Made by a program: the position numbers and the translations under genes | In this document: one piece after another, positions 26,002-36,692 of the stretch | How positions within the stretch are numbered: the first letter of the stretch is position 1 | Layout: each line of letters opens with the position of its first letter | Assembly (NCBI GenBank): GCA_030686995.1 | Contig: CM060704.1 | Location: forward strand, 115,422,042 to 115,486,041 | Direction of reading: 5' to 3' | Source: Artemisia argyi | Taxonomy: Eukaryota; Streptophyta; Magnoliopsida; Asterales; Asteraceae | DNA: 64,000 nt | The notes under the pieces: generated by a model | What the model was told of the DNA's origin: nothing | Databases searched by the model: none | The model's input: the letters and a program-made list of their open reading frames with translations, nothing else

Positions 26002-27509
26002 ATGTTAACCGCTATTAAAGAGCACGCTATTAGTAAACCGATTCAGGCTGAAGAGGTCAAATCTATCACCGTCATGAATCAGCCAACCTCTCCTGTGAAA
26101 ATAAAAAGTCCTAGTAAACTCTTTAAACATCTGTTACCAAATGTAAAGGACGTTAGGGACCATGTTAACCCCCTAGGACCAGAGCCAACAACCAACAACC
26201 AACAAGAATTAAGGGTCATGAAGTTAAGGATGAAAACTCAGAGTTAGACCAAGAATTAGCCATGAGCTTTGCCAACTCATTCGAGGACTCCGTCACACAA
26301 GAGTTAGGTGAATTGGATGAAACGAGAGAGAGATAAAAAGGGCACACGAAGAATCCAGCAATTTTGAGTGAATCTATTATAGAGGAACTCGAGGAAAATT
26401 TGGTGGATATTACTATAGGGAGTAGTGATAGGATTAAGGAAAGCGACTCTGAAGTTTTTAAGATTTCCTGCACTACTAGGAAGAAGCTCATAACCAATAC
26501 TCACATAGATCCTAACCTCCCTATCAACATAATCCCCCTATCCCTGTACAACGAAGCCTTCCCTGAACGTATCTCGTGTGACAGAATCGATAACGCTGGG
26601 ATAATAAAAAAGTTATCAGTTATGATTGGAGGATTCGTCTATAACATTGACCTCACCGTGGTCGATGACATAGACTTTGTTACTAATCTAACATTAACCA
26701 ACCTCGTCCTCGGGAAACCATTTGTCAATGAATCGGGAGTGATCCTTGATGAGAAGGATGGTAGTGCACTATTCACCAATGGCGTCAGGAAGGTGATTTT
26801 TTGGAAGGGTAATGAGGAAGTGTATGAGTATCGTCCGTCACTAGATGGGAATATATATGGATCACAGGATAGGAGATCGGAGAGGATAAAGCGGCGTGAT
26901 CCGAATAACCTCAAAATCCCTTGTATGATCGGTCACAAGTATTTCGATAATGTCTACATTAACATGTTCCTACCTAAGAATTTTATGTCCCTGTTCCATT
27001 ATAACAATATTTGCAGATGGGGAATGATTTATAAAGGAGAAAATGTTGTTGGTAGAGATCATGAAATCCAGGTATTCATAGGAAATATGGCATTCGTGGA
27101 CAACATTGAGGACTATGTCGACCCAAGGTTGTCACAAGTTGTTTTCGGAGCGCCCTTTTGTGAAATCACTAACTTAATGGTTGACGACCGGAACGGAATC
27201 ATGACCTTCACTGATGGAATTAGGAGGGTGTCATACCAAACGCTATACAAGAGGAAAGACCTCAAGGGAATTGATTGTGACGGGCTTGATAAGCTAGGTT
27301 CTCAACTTGTCTTATGTGATGAAGATGTTCGGAGAGGATGCAAACACACTTTTGATTTATCATGTGGATTCTTTAAGGATGTTAGTAAACTTGGATCCAA
27401 GTATCGGGAAGATGTCTTTGAGTTTGAAGACCCAAAATACCTGCACTATGAAAGCGATCCCGAGATTGGAGATGACCTAGAGAATGAGACCAACGATGAG
27501 GTCACGTAA
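26002..27509 (+). pseudogene. Tandem retropepsin-like protein of element C
   Basis: The main ORF is 26364-27509 (381 codons). Two protease-like units: residues 34-147 (HIDPNLPINIIPLSLYN, then LVLGKPF at 114-120 and GSALFTNG) and residues 184-294 (CMIGHKYFDNVYINMFLPKN, then VVFGAPF at 259-265 and GIMTFTDG). Each has the hydrophobic LxxLPLxLY-like and (V/L)xGxPF motifs of retropepsins, but DPNL and MFLP replace the catalytic Asp-Thr/Ser-Gly, so proteolysis is unlikely. Upstream, 26002-26247 and the frame 26216-26335 hold the acidic linker, joined by a frameshift near 26215 and cut by TAA near 26335. Gag is absent. Whether the intact part is maintained or just young is unknown. Confidence 0.65.
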
Positions 27510-27557
27510 TAGGCCATGACCTTGAGTCTAGCTACAAGACTTGTAAAATAAAGAAAA

Positions 27558-27578
27558 GCGCTTCTTGGGAGGCAACCC
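27558..27578 (+). other. Conserved box after the ORF stop (C)
   Basis: CGCTTCTTGGGAGGCAACCC, starting about 50 nt after the stop at 27507-27509. Same box in A, B, D and G. Confidence 0.75.
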
Positions 27579-27949
27579 ATGTTTTGTGTGATTTTTAATT
27601 ATTTGATTGTTATTTGTTTCTGTATGCATGCTTTATTTTTATTGTTTGTAGATCATGTTTCAAACTAAAATTGTGAAAACGCTTTATTTTGTTGTTTAAC
27701 TTCGTCTTAACTTCATATAAATGTATTTTGCAAAAGATAAGTGTAAAAGGAAACCCCAAATTTGTTTTCAAGAACGAAATTGATCTTGATTCGCCACAAT
27801 AATAAATGGACATGTGTATTAGTATTTGTTAGAGTCAAATGCTTGTATCGAGTCATAATGATGTTTTGTAGGATTTTCCAGGAAGTAGGACACAAGTTTT
27901 TCCAGAAATTTTCCGGAAACTTAACGTTAAGATTTCTGCAGGTCACCTC

Positions 27950-27983
27950 TGACGGCGTCATGAATTAATTCCTGACGGCGTCA
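27950..27983 (+). repeat. TGACGGCGTCA palindrome pair (C)
   Basis: Two TGACGGCGTCA copies separated by 12 bases (TGAATTAATTCC). The 34 bases form a near-perfect inverted repeat centred on AATTAATT. Confidence 0.8.
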
Positions 27984-28357
27984 TGTGTAAAATTCTGGAA
28001 ATTTGCTAGTTTTGTTTTTCTAACGGAGTCTTAAAGTTTTTGTTAATTCTTTAGTTTTATAAACTCTAGGAAATCTGCAAACATTCATTCCACAAGCATT
28101 ATATCTTAATTTGTTTTCTCGGATTTGTTAGTATATATAGATTGCCGCCGATTTTATGCGAGGTTGCCTTGTTTGTTTTCTCATGTTTAACAGGTTACAT
28201 ATGACAAGAAGATGATTTATTTTTCTGGAAGGGAAGCTTTGAATGTTCATTTTCTTGGAGGAAGATCTAACTTCGTTACCACACTATCCACACCGAACGA
28301 ATCAGGGGAGTATTTTCTTTCATTCTTTTACCTATTTCACTTTTACATTCTTTAATT

Positions 28358-28377
28358 GAACATTGGGGACAATGTTC
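28358..28377 (+). other. Perfect stem-loop in element C
   Basis: GAACATTGGGGACAATGTTC followed after two bases by CCTAAGTGTAAGGGGA, a PPT-like purine run. Confidence 0.8.
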
Positions 28378-29365
28378 ATCCTAAGTGTAAGGGGATGGTA
28401 AATGATGATACCTTATAGGATACTATTGCACTTGAGTTTGTTTGTTTGATGGTAGGTGTGTAATAAAACTAAGAGAAATACTTGTTAGTGTAATTTTAGC
28501 GCCAAATTTAAATTTTTTTACAACATTTAGGAGTGAAACTTTAGCCTTAGCAAGCGTCTCATGGATAGGAGTTGTATGACTAGCACGAAACCGTATCATT
28601 CAGAAAAATTTTCCACCCAAATATGTGAGGTTCGTCTTTAGATTTGATAGGAAAAGCATTCACTTTTAGTGGTTATGAGTGTACCGGTAGCATTTAGATT
28701 CTAGAACTTGCGTTAGTGATGCATCCCGAGACCGCTAGTGAGACTACATTCGTGTAGTAGGATTTACTACATGATAAAAGGCATTAGGATCACCCTTGTG
28801 TTTAACCCATATCATGATTACTTGACCATTTAACTCATATTACTTGGCTAGTAAAGTCAATTAATTTTTCCCACACCTTAGCGTTGTACTCATTTTTAGT
28901 ATACGAAACCCCTAGTACACCCCTCTGAGCCTATCTTTTCATTTCTACCTTTAAGCATCTTACTTAAAGGAAGAATTTGTTACAACCCACTCAATTGTGC
29001 AACCAAATCGCCTTAGCCTTCCGTGTATGCACTCATCTTTAGTGCATTATTGTTACATGTTTAAACCCTTAGTTAATTATCTAATTGATTACATGGTTGC
29101 TAAGCTGAGTCATATCTTGTACATATTGTTTTGGGACGATTGGGACTCATGGGTAAAGTACTTGTGTTATGGAGTAATGGGAAATAACATAATATGATTA
29201 CCCCCATATGTGCGTTAATCTTAAAAGTACTCCAAGTGTTTTGATTATCTTGATTCGAGTCATTAGATTAGTTTATTGTAAAGTATATAAAAATTTAAGT
29301 GTAAGGGGAATGTACATTCCCTATGATGTATTATTTTGGATGGTAGGGTAAGAGTGTATGCGCAA

Positions 29366-29406
<41 letters not shown>

Positions 29407-29452
29407 GAAAAGATTAAGAAAAAGAAAAAAAATTGAAAAAGAAAAGAGAAAA
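29366..29452 (+). repeat. Poly-A / polypurine tract in element C
   Basis: More than 35 A residues followed by GA-rich sequence, then CATACGGACTACCATCCC. The same tract and flank occur at 23586-23660 (B) and, reversed, at 1858-1949 (A). Confidence 0.8.
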
Positions 29453-29807
29453 AACATACGGACTACCATCCCATTTCATTATATGTTTGTTTTATGTTTT
29501 TGTTATTTTTGATTTATTAGCTTAAGTCGAGTCTAGTCTTGGCTTAGCAACGACATATTGTACATGTAATTAACCAAGATGATTAACTCGCCACCAGTAA
29601 ATATTGCCTATATCCAACAAAACCGTGTATTCCATATCCCTACACCTAACGTTATAACCCTTTAAAAGACCTCTTTGATAGTTTATCCTAGGTGCTTATG
29701 CCAAGTGGTGGAGGTTTGATCCTTTCCCAAGCCTATGGTAATCTATTTTGTTCTGACAGGTAGTGAGAGATGTTTTCCATTTCCATATTGTGATATATTC
29801 TTTATTA

Positions 29808-29991
29808 TGTTAGACCGAATATCCTTGTTACCATTATTTGTGCAATTATCATAATGTGATTAGCTTGATTGTAGGCAATTATCTATTTACCTTATTTATC
29901 TCATATTGTAACCCCTATATGTAGGCTCATATTTGCAATGTATTGGGACAAGAATCAATAAAACAGTTTGATGTTAATCCCATATCATTCA
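29808..29991 (+). repeat. 5' LTR of copia element E
   Basis: 184 bp, starts TGTTAGACCG, ends ATCATTCA directly against the primer site. Confidence 0.93.
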
Positions 29992-30004
29992 TGGTATCAC
30001 GAGC
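29992..30004 (+). other. Primer-binding site, element E
   Basis: TGGTATCACGAGC, one base different from the usual TGGTATCAGAGC complementary to initiator tRNA-Met. Confidence 0.85.
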
Positions 30005-30654
30005 CATAATCAACCGATACACTTAAACCTCATAGCCACCAAAACCTTTTTACATTTTCTTTTTCCTTTGTAGTGATCTGTGCTAGGTCATAGTCCATAT
30101 TTACTACTCCAACGTTCTTCGTTTGTGTGCTAAGGTCACACGGTTACTTTTTCAAGGCGTGCAAGGTCATCGTCTTGGGTTCATCGTGCTAAGGTCACGG
30201 TGTGTGTAACTCATGCTAAGGTCACGAGTGTTTAAATACGAGTCGACACGCTTTGTCAATTGTTGGTTTTTGATCTTCAATTCGTTGGGTTGCTTCTGTA
30301 AGCTATCATATCTTATAATCATTAGCATAAAAAGAAAAAGACAAGGTACACTTACTGTGGGCGTGAAGCAGGGGATTATTCCATTTGGTTCCATTTGGCA
30401 TCTTACTATCATACGTATAAAAAAAAGTTTCTTTTAACCCTTACAGTATGCATGAAGTAGGGGATTATTCCTTTGGTTCCATTTTAGTGGTCAAAAGTTG
30501 CGGGATGACACAGATTCAATATATAAACAAGATGCCAACTCATAATATATGTAACCCCTCTTTTGCTTTTCATACCAGACCATCACAAAGCTTTAATTTT
30601 TATCAGCCCATATCTCACATGATAAGCCCACCGGGATTTAGTGTTTTTTAGGCC
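30005..30654 (+). other. Leader and gag remnant of element E
   Basis: Gag should lie here but only 650 bp separate the primer site from the protease, and no capsid domain or CCHC knuckle is recognisable. The frame 30448-30651 leads into the Gln-rich linker before the protease. A short repeat of GGGGATTATTCC with TTTGGTTCCATTT occurs at about 30372 and 30461. Most of gag appears deleted. Confidence 0.5.
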
Positions 30655-33600
30655 CAACATGCACCATATGTTTTTAATAGTGCAGCAGCCCAACAATCTT
30701 CTACATTGGGCCAGCAAGCTTTGGGTCAACATGGCCTAGGTCAACAGGTTCCGGGTCAACAGCTTCCGAGATTACCACATGTTTTTAGTGCCATGACTCC
30801 ACAAGATCCTACCACTAGTGCTTGGAATATGGATACAGGTGCGAGCTCTCATCTCAATAGTTCAGTTAATAGTCTTAGTGAAAATTTTAATACGTGTATG
30901 TATCCATCTATATCGGTTGGTGACGGTCATTCTATACCCGTCACTAATACGGGCCATAGTATTTTGCAAACTCCCTTTAAACCCCTTTTCCTAAATAATG
31001 TCCTTATTACTCCCCATATTGTCAAAAACCTTATTTCTGTTCATCAGTTTGTTTGTGACAACAATTGTACCGTCGAATTTGACCCTTTTGGATTTTCTGT
31101 TACAGATTTAATGACACGTCGGGTGCTTCTCCGATGTGATAGCACGGGGGACCTTTATCCTGTCACACCTCTGTCTCCTATTCCTTAAGCTCTCCTAGTC
31201 AGTCAACATACGTGGCATCAGCGTCTTGGACATCCAGGAAGCGAAGTGTTACATCGTCTAGTTTCAAATAGTCTCATTTCATGTAATAAAGAGAAGCCTC
31301 CCGTGCTTTGTCATGCCTGCCAGCTTGGCAAACACGTTAGACTTCCATTTGCTAGTTCCAATACTGTCGTCAATGCTTGTTTTGACATTGTTCACTCTGA
31401 TGTATGGACTTCACCAATTCCGAGTCTTTCGGGTTTCAAGTATTATGTATTATTCTTAGATCATTATTCGCATTTTATTTGGGTTTATCCTTTAATTAAC
31501 AAATCTGATGTTTTGTCTAAAATTGTAATATTTCATAATTATTTTAACACTCAATTCAAGTGTGAAATTCGGTCCTTTCAATGTGATCATGGTGGTGAAT
31601 TTGACAACCGTAACTTACATACACTTTTTGCCGAAAGGGCATTCAGTTTCGCTTTTCATGCCCCAAAACATCACAACAAAATGGCAAATCTGAACGAATG
31701 ATTCGCACCATCAATAATCTCATTCGGACCTTGCTTTTTCAAGCCAACCTTCCACCAACATTTTGGGTTGAAGCTCTCAATGTGGCTATTCACTTACTCA
31801 ATTTCTTGCCCTCAACTGCTATTGCAAACGAAATCCCTTACACCCGACTATTTGGCCAAAACCCGGATTATAGCCTTATACGCACATTTGGTTGCTTATG
31901 TTACCCCCACTTATATCCTAATCACAAACTTGAACCACGCGCCACACCCTCCATCTATTTGGGTCAAGCTTCAAATCATCGTGGGTATCGTTGCCTTGAA
32001 TTAAACACCAACAAAATAATCATTTCTCGCCATGTAACCTTTGATGAAACCATTTTTCCATATGGCACTTCTAAACCAACATCGGCACCCAAATACAATT
32101 TCTTAGATGACTCACCCGATGTAAATCCGCCATTCATCCCATCCGCCCCCGTTGTGCAACCTAGTGTGCCTCAACCTACAAATGAACCAACCTCACCCAT
32201 AACAACTCATCCTCAGACGGCCCAACATGAGGCAACCCATGACCCATCACCACCAACTCAACCACAAACACCAAATCCAGTTGCTGAACAAAACCCACAT
32301 ATTATCCCAGATCCTCCTCAAAACCCAAACCCTGTCTCGACTCACTCCATGGTCACACACTTTTGTGTCGGGACTAACTGTCCCACTCAGCGTCTTAACA
32401 TGCATGTGGCTTCGGTTTCACCATTACCAAAAACCTATCGTGATGCATTTACTAATCCAAATTGGCAAAATGCTATGCGTGATGAATACACTACACTTAT
32501 TAAGAATGGAACTTGGATTTTAGTGCCTAAACCCACGGACACCAACATTATTCGCTCTATGTGGCTTTTTCGTCATAAGTATTTGGCTGATGGCACTCTT
32601 AGTCGCTATAAGGCTCGCCTTGTGGCGAATGGTAGTAATCAGTTAGAAGGGGTTGATGTAGATGAGACCTTTAGCCTGGTAGTTAAACCGGGCACTATTC
32701 GGACTGTTTTGAGTTTAGCTACTTCTCGACATTGGCCGATTCATCAGCTCGATGTCAAGAATGCTTTCTTAGATGGTGATTTATCTGAGACAGTTTATGC
32801 GCATTATCCACCGGGGTTTCGGGACCCTGTGCATCCTAATTATGTATGTTTACTACAGCGGTCTCTGTATGGGCTCAAATAGGCCCCTAGAGCTTGGTTT
32901 CAATGATTTGCATCTTATATCACTCGGGTTGGGTTTTCTCATAGTCGTTGTGACTCATCTTTATTTATATACAAACATGGGACGGATACTGCTTACCTGT
33001 TATTATATGTTGATGATATTGTACTCACAGCATCTTCTGAGAATTTGTTGCAGCAGATTATTGGATCTTTACATCAGGAATTTGCTATGACAGATCTGGG
33101 TCCACTTAATTATTTTTTGGGTATCTCTGTTACACGTGATTCCTCGGGGCTATTTTTATCTCAGAAGAAATATGCTATTGAAGTTTTGGAGAGAGCTCAT
33201 ATGGTTAATTGTAATCCTAGTCGGACTCCTGTTGACACTGAGTCTAAACTGGGGGATGATGGTGATCCGATGTCTGATCCTACTTTATATCGGAGTCTTG
33301 CAGGATCTCTTCAGTATCTCACATTTACTCGCCCAGATATATCTTATGCAGTTCAGCAGGTTTGCCTTCATATGCATGACCCTCAAGAGCCTCATTTCTC
33401 GGCTCTCAAACGGATCTTGCGATATGTTCGGGGTACCTTAGACCATGGGCTACAGTTGTATGCATCTTTTACTACATCATTGGTTGTTTATTCCGATGCG
33501 GATTGGGCGGGTTGTCCCACCACTAGGAGATCGACTTCTGGGTATTGTGTATTTCTCGGCAACAACTTACTCTCATGGTCCTCTAAGCGTCAACCGACGC

Positions 33601-33971
33601 TTTCTCGTTCTAGTGCCGAAGCAGAGTACCGCGGGGTTGCCATTGCTGTTGCTGAGACTTGTTGGTTACGGAATTTACTTCGTGAGCTACACACACCTTT
33701 ATCTTCCGCCACACTTGTCTACTGTGATAACATTAGCGCTGTTTACTTATCTTGTAATCCTGTTCAACACCAACGAACGAAACACATTGAGATTGATATA
33801 CATTTTGGTCGAGACTTGGTTGCTACTAGTCAGTTCCGGGTTCTTCATGTTCCTTCTCGCTATCAGTATGCGGACATCTTCACGAAAGGATTACCCACTG
33901 CTCTGTTTGAAGTATTTCGCTCCAGCCTGAGCGTTCGGTGTCCTCCCGCTCCGACTGCGGGGGAGTGTTAG
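30655..33971 (+). pseudogene. Copia pol of element E: PR-INT-RT-RH, broken
   Basis: Frame 1 (30655-31697): Gln-rich linker; aspartic protease WNMDTGASSHL (Asp codon at 30832); in-frame TAA at 31186; pre-integrase HQRLGHPG and CHACQLGKH zinc finger near 31210-31330; integrase core HSDVW and DHGGEF. A one-base loss near 31668 shifts to the frame of 31698-33971, which begins with the end of the integrase core. Reverse transcriptase follows: VKNAFLDGDL near 32754, TAG at 32880 and TGA about 8 codons later (both look like C-to-T changes), YVDDIVL near 33009. RNase H: SDADWAGC, SRSSAEAEYR, and the tail ADIFTKGLP. It would make cDNA and integrate in the nucleus, but the stops and frameshift block the polyprotein. 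Confidence 0.92.
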
Positions 33972-34149
33972 ACCGAATATCCTTGTTACCATTATTTGTG
34001 CAATTATCATAATGTGATTAGCTTGATTGTAGGCAATTATCTATTTACCTTATTTATCTCATATTGTAACCCCTATATGTAGGCTCCTATTTGCAATGTA
34101 TTGGGACAAGAATCAATAAAACAGTTTGATGTTAATCCCATATCCTTTA
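33966..34149 (+). repeat. 3' LTR of copia element E
   Basis: 184 bp, ends ATCCTTTA; the three differences from the 5' LTR are one in GGCTC(A/C)TATT and two in the last seven bases. Confidence 0.93.
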
Positions 34150-34352
34150 TATTACACCCGAGAGATGTGAGTATCTAAACACTATTTGTGAGGTGCTAGT
34201 GTATGACCTTCGTGCGTGTCTTTGGTCTTTAGTGGAACGATTATTTGTTGTAATTACTTTTATATTAGTGTTAAAAGACCCCTAACTTGTACTTTGATTA
34301 GATTAAAAGCGCATTTGCTTGAGGACAAGCAAATCTCAAGTGTAAGGGTATT
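34150..34352 (+). other. End of element C 3' region with polypurine tract
   Basis: Resumes after element E with TATTACACCCGAG, as in A. The PPT TCAAGTGTAAGGGTAT (34337-34352) abuts the LTR. Confidence 0.8.
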
Positions 34353-35932
34353 TGATGAGGCGAAAAATGAACCGTTCAATTACCTATCCTGTGCTCGAGA
34401 AGGTCCCTCAGTTCCTCGGCAGCACCTCGAGGTGCATTTAGTTGTCTTACATGAGACTCGGGATATTACCCACTCCATGGCATGACACCTTTCGGTCATC
34501 CATTTCGCCGTTTTTAAGGGGTCATTTAAGCCCGGATTCGAATTTATTTGATCAAATATCGCCCTAAATCGTTCCTTTTGTCATTTTAGGTACTTTTGTA
34601 GTGAAATCTGGAAAAGGAAGCATTTTGGACGTTTTTGGAGCATAAAAGTGAAGAAAACGGCAAAGTCTTAATTTTCCTTGCTAGGAACAGTACCTGACGG
34701 CGTCACTTGCTTCTTAATGACGGCGTCAAGAGTAATACAAGAGGTGGAAGTGGATAATGCACATGACGATCCAGAATGTTTTGTACTAAGGACATGAGAG
34801 CGTCACCCAAGGCCGTCATGGTCCAAATGTTAGTGATGGCCCAGAGCAACTTTACACATGACGGCGTCAAAAGTGGATCTAGGCAATCTGATTTCATTAT
34901 GGGCGGCGAGTTGACGGCGTCACAATTTTCTTCTTGACAACGTCACCCTCTAAAATCTATATATAGTTTTCCAATTTTCATTCATTAGGGTGTAACTTTT
35001 AGGGTGCAACTTTGGAGAAAAACCCTAGTCCGATTTACACAGCTTTTTCAAGGGTTTTTACCCTTTGAAACCTCTTATGTTCAATTGAGATAAGTACTCT
35101 TTCAATTCAATCAATATGTCTATGTGTTGTTTGAATATATCTTACGCTTGTCTTCAATTTAACATGCTAGGCTAGATTTCTTTTGTGTTTGTTTAGATGT
35201 ATGAAACCTAGATGTTAATTATGGGTTGATTGTTTGTTTATAGTTGTTACGGATGATTGTATTCGATGTTCGGCTTAAGAAAACTGGCAGACTTCCATTG
35301 GTAACATGCTTGAATGTCTTAAGAAACATGATCAGAGGTGTACTATGATTTTTGGTTGTATTTAATGCGTAGGAGAATTCTAATGATCCCATGTTAGGAG
35401 CTTCTAACGGCTCGACATAGGAGTGAAGTAGGATCCTATAGAGTTAGGGAATATTGTACATGGACCACGACTAGTATTAAGGAATACGATCTGTCATCCA
35501 TACAATTGTAACAAATTATCAACTTGTAAAAGATATCTAGGGAGTAATGAAACCTAAGTAAACACAACTTTCCCCATTATTGTTACACCACACTAGTTTA
35601 ATTAGATTCATTTTCATTTCTGTTATTTTATTTTGATACCATCTTTAGTTATTGGGTTAGTTGACTAGCAACAAATTCCGCCCACTCTTCCAAAACCCGG
35701 GATTTTATTGCTTTTATAAAACATAAAAAATACAAAAAGAATTATCCCTCACCCTTAGACTTAATTTAGGAGACTTTCTAATCCTAGCGACACTATTCCT
35801 GAGTTGAACGATCAATCCCCCGGTACTTGTCACTATACTATACTACAACGATCAGGTACACTGCCTGGTGGGGGTTGTAAGCTTCTCGAGAGGTAAAGGC
35901 TGGTGCGATTCCCACGCATCAGTATCGTTTGA
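34353..35932 (+). repeat. 3' LTR of element C
   Basis: 1580 bp, TGATGAGG...CGCATCA. Subtracting a 136-bp insert (34375-34510) leaves 1444 bp, close to D (1432) and A (1424). TGACGGCGTCA motifs lie at about 34694-34950, in places mutated, and the TATA box at 34958. TSD GTATC follows. Confidence 0.92.
34375..34510. other. 136-bp insert of unknown origin in the C 3' LTR
   Basis: Absent from the 5' LTR of the same element (24869-) and from D. It is less AT-rich than its surroundings and flanked by a CCG repeat (34372-34374, 34508-34510). No terminal inverted repeats, no poly-A. I do not recognise the sequence. Confidence 0.75.
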
Positions 35933-35937
35933 TTATT

Positions 35938-36692
35938 TGTTTATCTTTTCTTTGCTTTAACATGGTAGCTTAAGTTTGTTTGTGTTTGCTTAGATCTAGT
36001 AAAACCTAGTTATTGAATATTGATTTGTTGTCTCTTGTTTAGTTGATTGTCTCGCGTTAGGCTAAGAAAACGGGCTAACCCCTTATATGTAACTTCCTTG
36101 AACATCTTAGAAACGCAACCGTAGAGTGCACTATTGGTTTCTTTCGTTGTATTTATTATGTGAGTTGCGGCTTGTAGATCCTAGATAACTTAATAGACTT
36201 TAAGGGATTTAAGGTAGAATAAAGCTCATAGAGTTGGGGACTTCGGCACCTTCCCACGACCAATATTAAGGAATACAATGCTTCAACAAAAACAATGACG
36301 TGAAAATTCAACAAATCGATAGGAGATAACTAGGGAGTAATTATATCTAAGTAAACACGCTTTCCTCTCATAAGTAGTCACCACTTTTACTTTTCAGTTT
36401 TAATTAGTTTTAATTAATTTTATAATTAATAGTTTTGGGGTTAGTTGACTAGTAACTAGTTTCGCCCACTCTTTTAAAACCGAGATTTGTACTTGCTTTC
36501 ATGAAAATAATAAAAAGACAAAAAGAATCATTCCCACCTCTAGACCTATCTCGTCATACATCTTGACCTAACGACACTATTCTCCTAGAGAACGATCAAT
36601 CCCCCGGACCTACCTATACTACACTACAACGATCAGGTACACTACCTGGAGGATTATAAAACCTTTTGCGAGAGTTACAGTTTCTCGCATCA
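35938..36692 (+). repeat. 3' LTR of element B, second part
   Basis: Resumes with GTTTGATTATTTG as in 14028-14040 and ends TTTCTCGCATCA at 36692. The uninterrupted GCGAGAGTTACAGTTTCTC here proves the solo-LTR insertion point in the 5' LTR. Confidence 0.88.

Larger units (their letters stand above)
24869..26003 (+). repeat. 5' LTR of element C, lacking its 3' end
   Basis: Matches 34353-35610 closely. It breaks off at about 26003, in the stretch TTCATTTATGTTA, where the 3' LTR continues to 35932. The deletion removed the end of the LTR, the primer site and gag. Confidence 0.88.
27510..29807 (+). other. 3' non-coding region of element C, before copia insertion
   Basis: Contains the conserved box (27558-27578), PPT-like motifs at 27737, 28380 and 29295, the palindrome pair 27950-27983, a TATATATAG site near 28131, the stem-loop 28358-28377, short stem-loops 28886-28902 and 29028-29046, and a poly-A/purine tract 29366-29452. 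No coding sequence. Confidence 0.7.
29808..34149 (+). mobile_element. Element E: Ty1/copia retrotransposon, inactivated
   Basis: LTRs 29808-29991 and 33966-34149, each 184 bp, TGTTAG...; TSD TATTA at 29803-29807 and 34150-34154. The LTRs differ at three positions by eye. The primer site TGGTATCACGAGC (29992-30004) is the initiator-tRNA-Met type; GGGGGAG just before 33966 is the PPT. Domain order protease, integrase, reverse transcriptase, RNase H is that of copia. Short LTRs and the phrase NPVQHQRTKHIEIDIHF suggest the Ale/Retrofit lineage. Inserted in the 3' non-coding region of element C. Confidence 0.95.
24869..35932 (+). mobile_element. Element C: chimeric gag-less protease-like LTR element
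   Basis: Starts TGATGAGG and ends CGCATCA, with TSD GTATC on both sides. The 5' LTR stops at about 26003, missing its last ~430 bp, the primer site and gag; the sequence then enters a protease-like ORF. The 3' non-coding region (27510-29807, 34150-34352) and LTRs resemble A and D, while the ORF resembles B. The 3' LTR 34353-35932 is complete. Interrupted by copia element E. No pol. Confidence 0.88.

Noticed and set aside
34375..34510. Calling the 136-bp insert a MITE
   Set aside because: No terminal inverted repeats and only a 3-bp flanking repeat.
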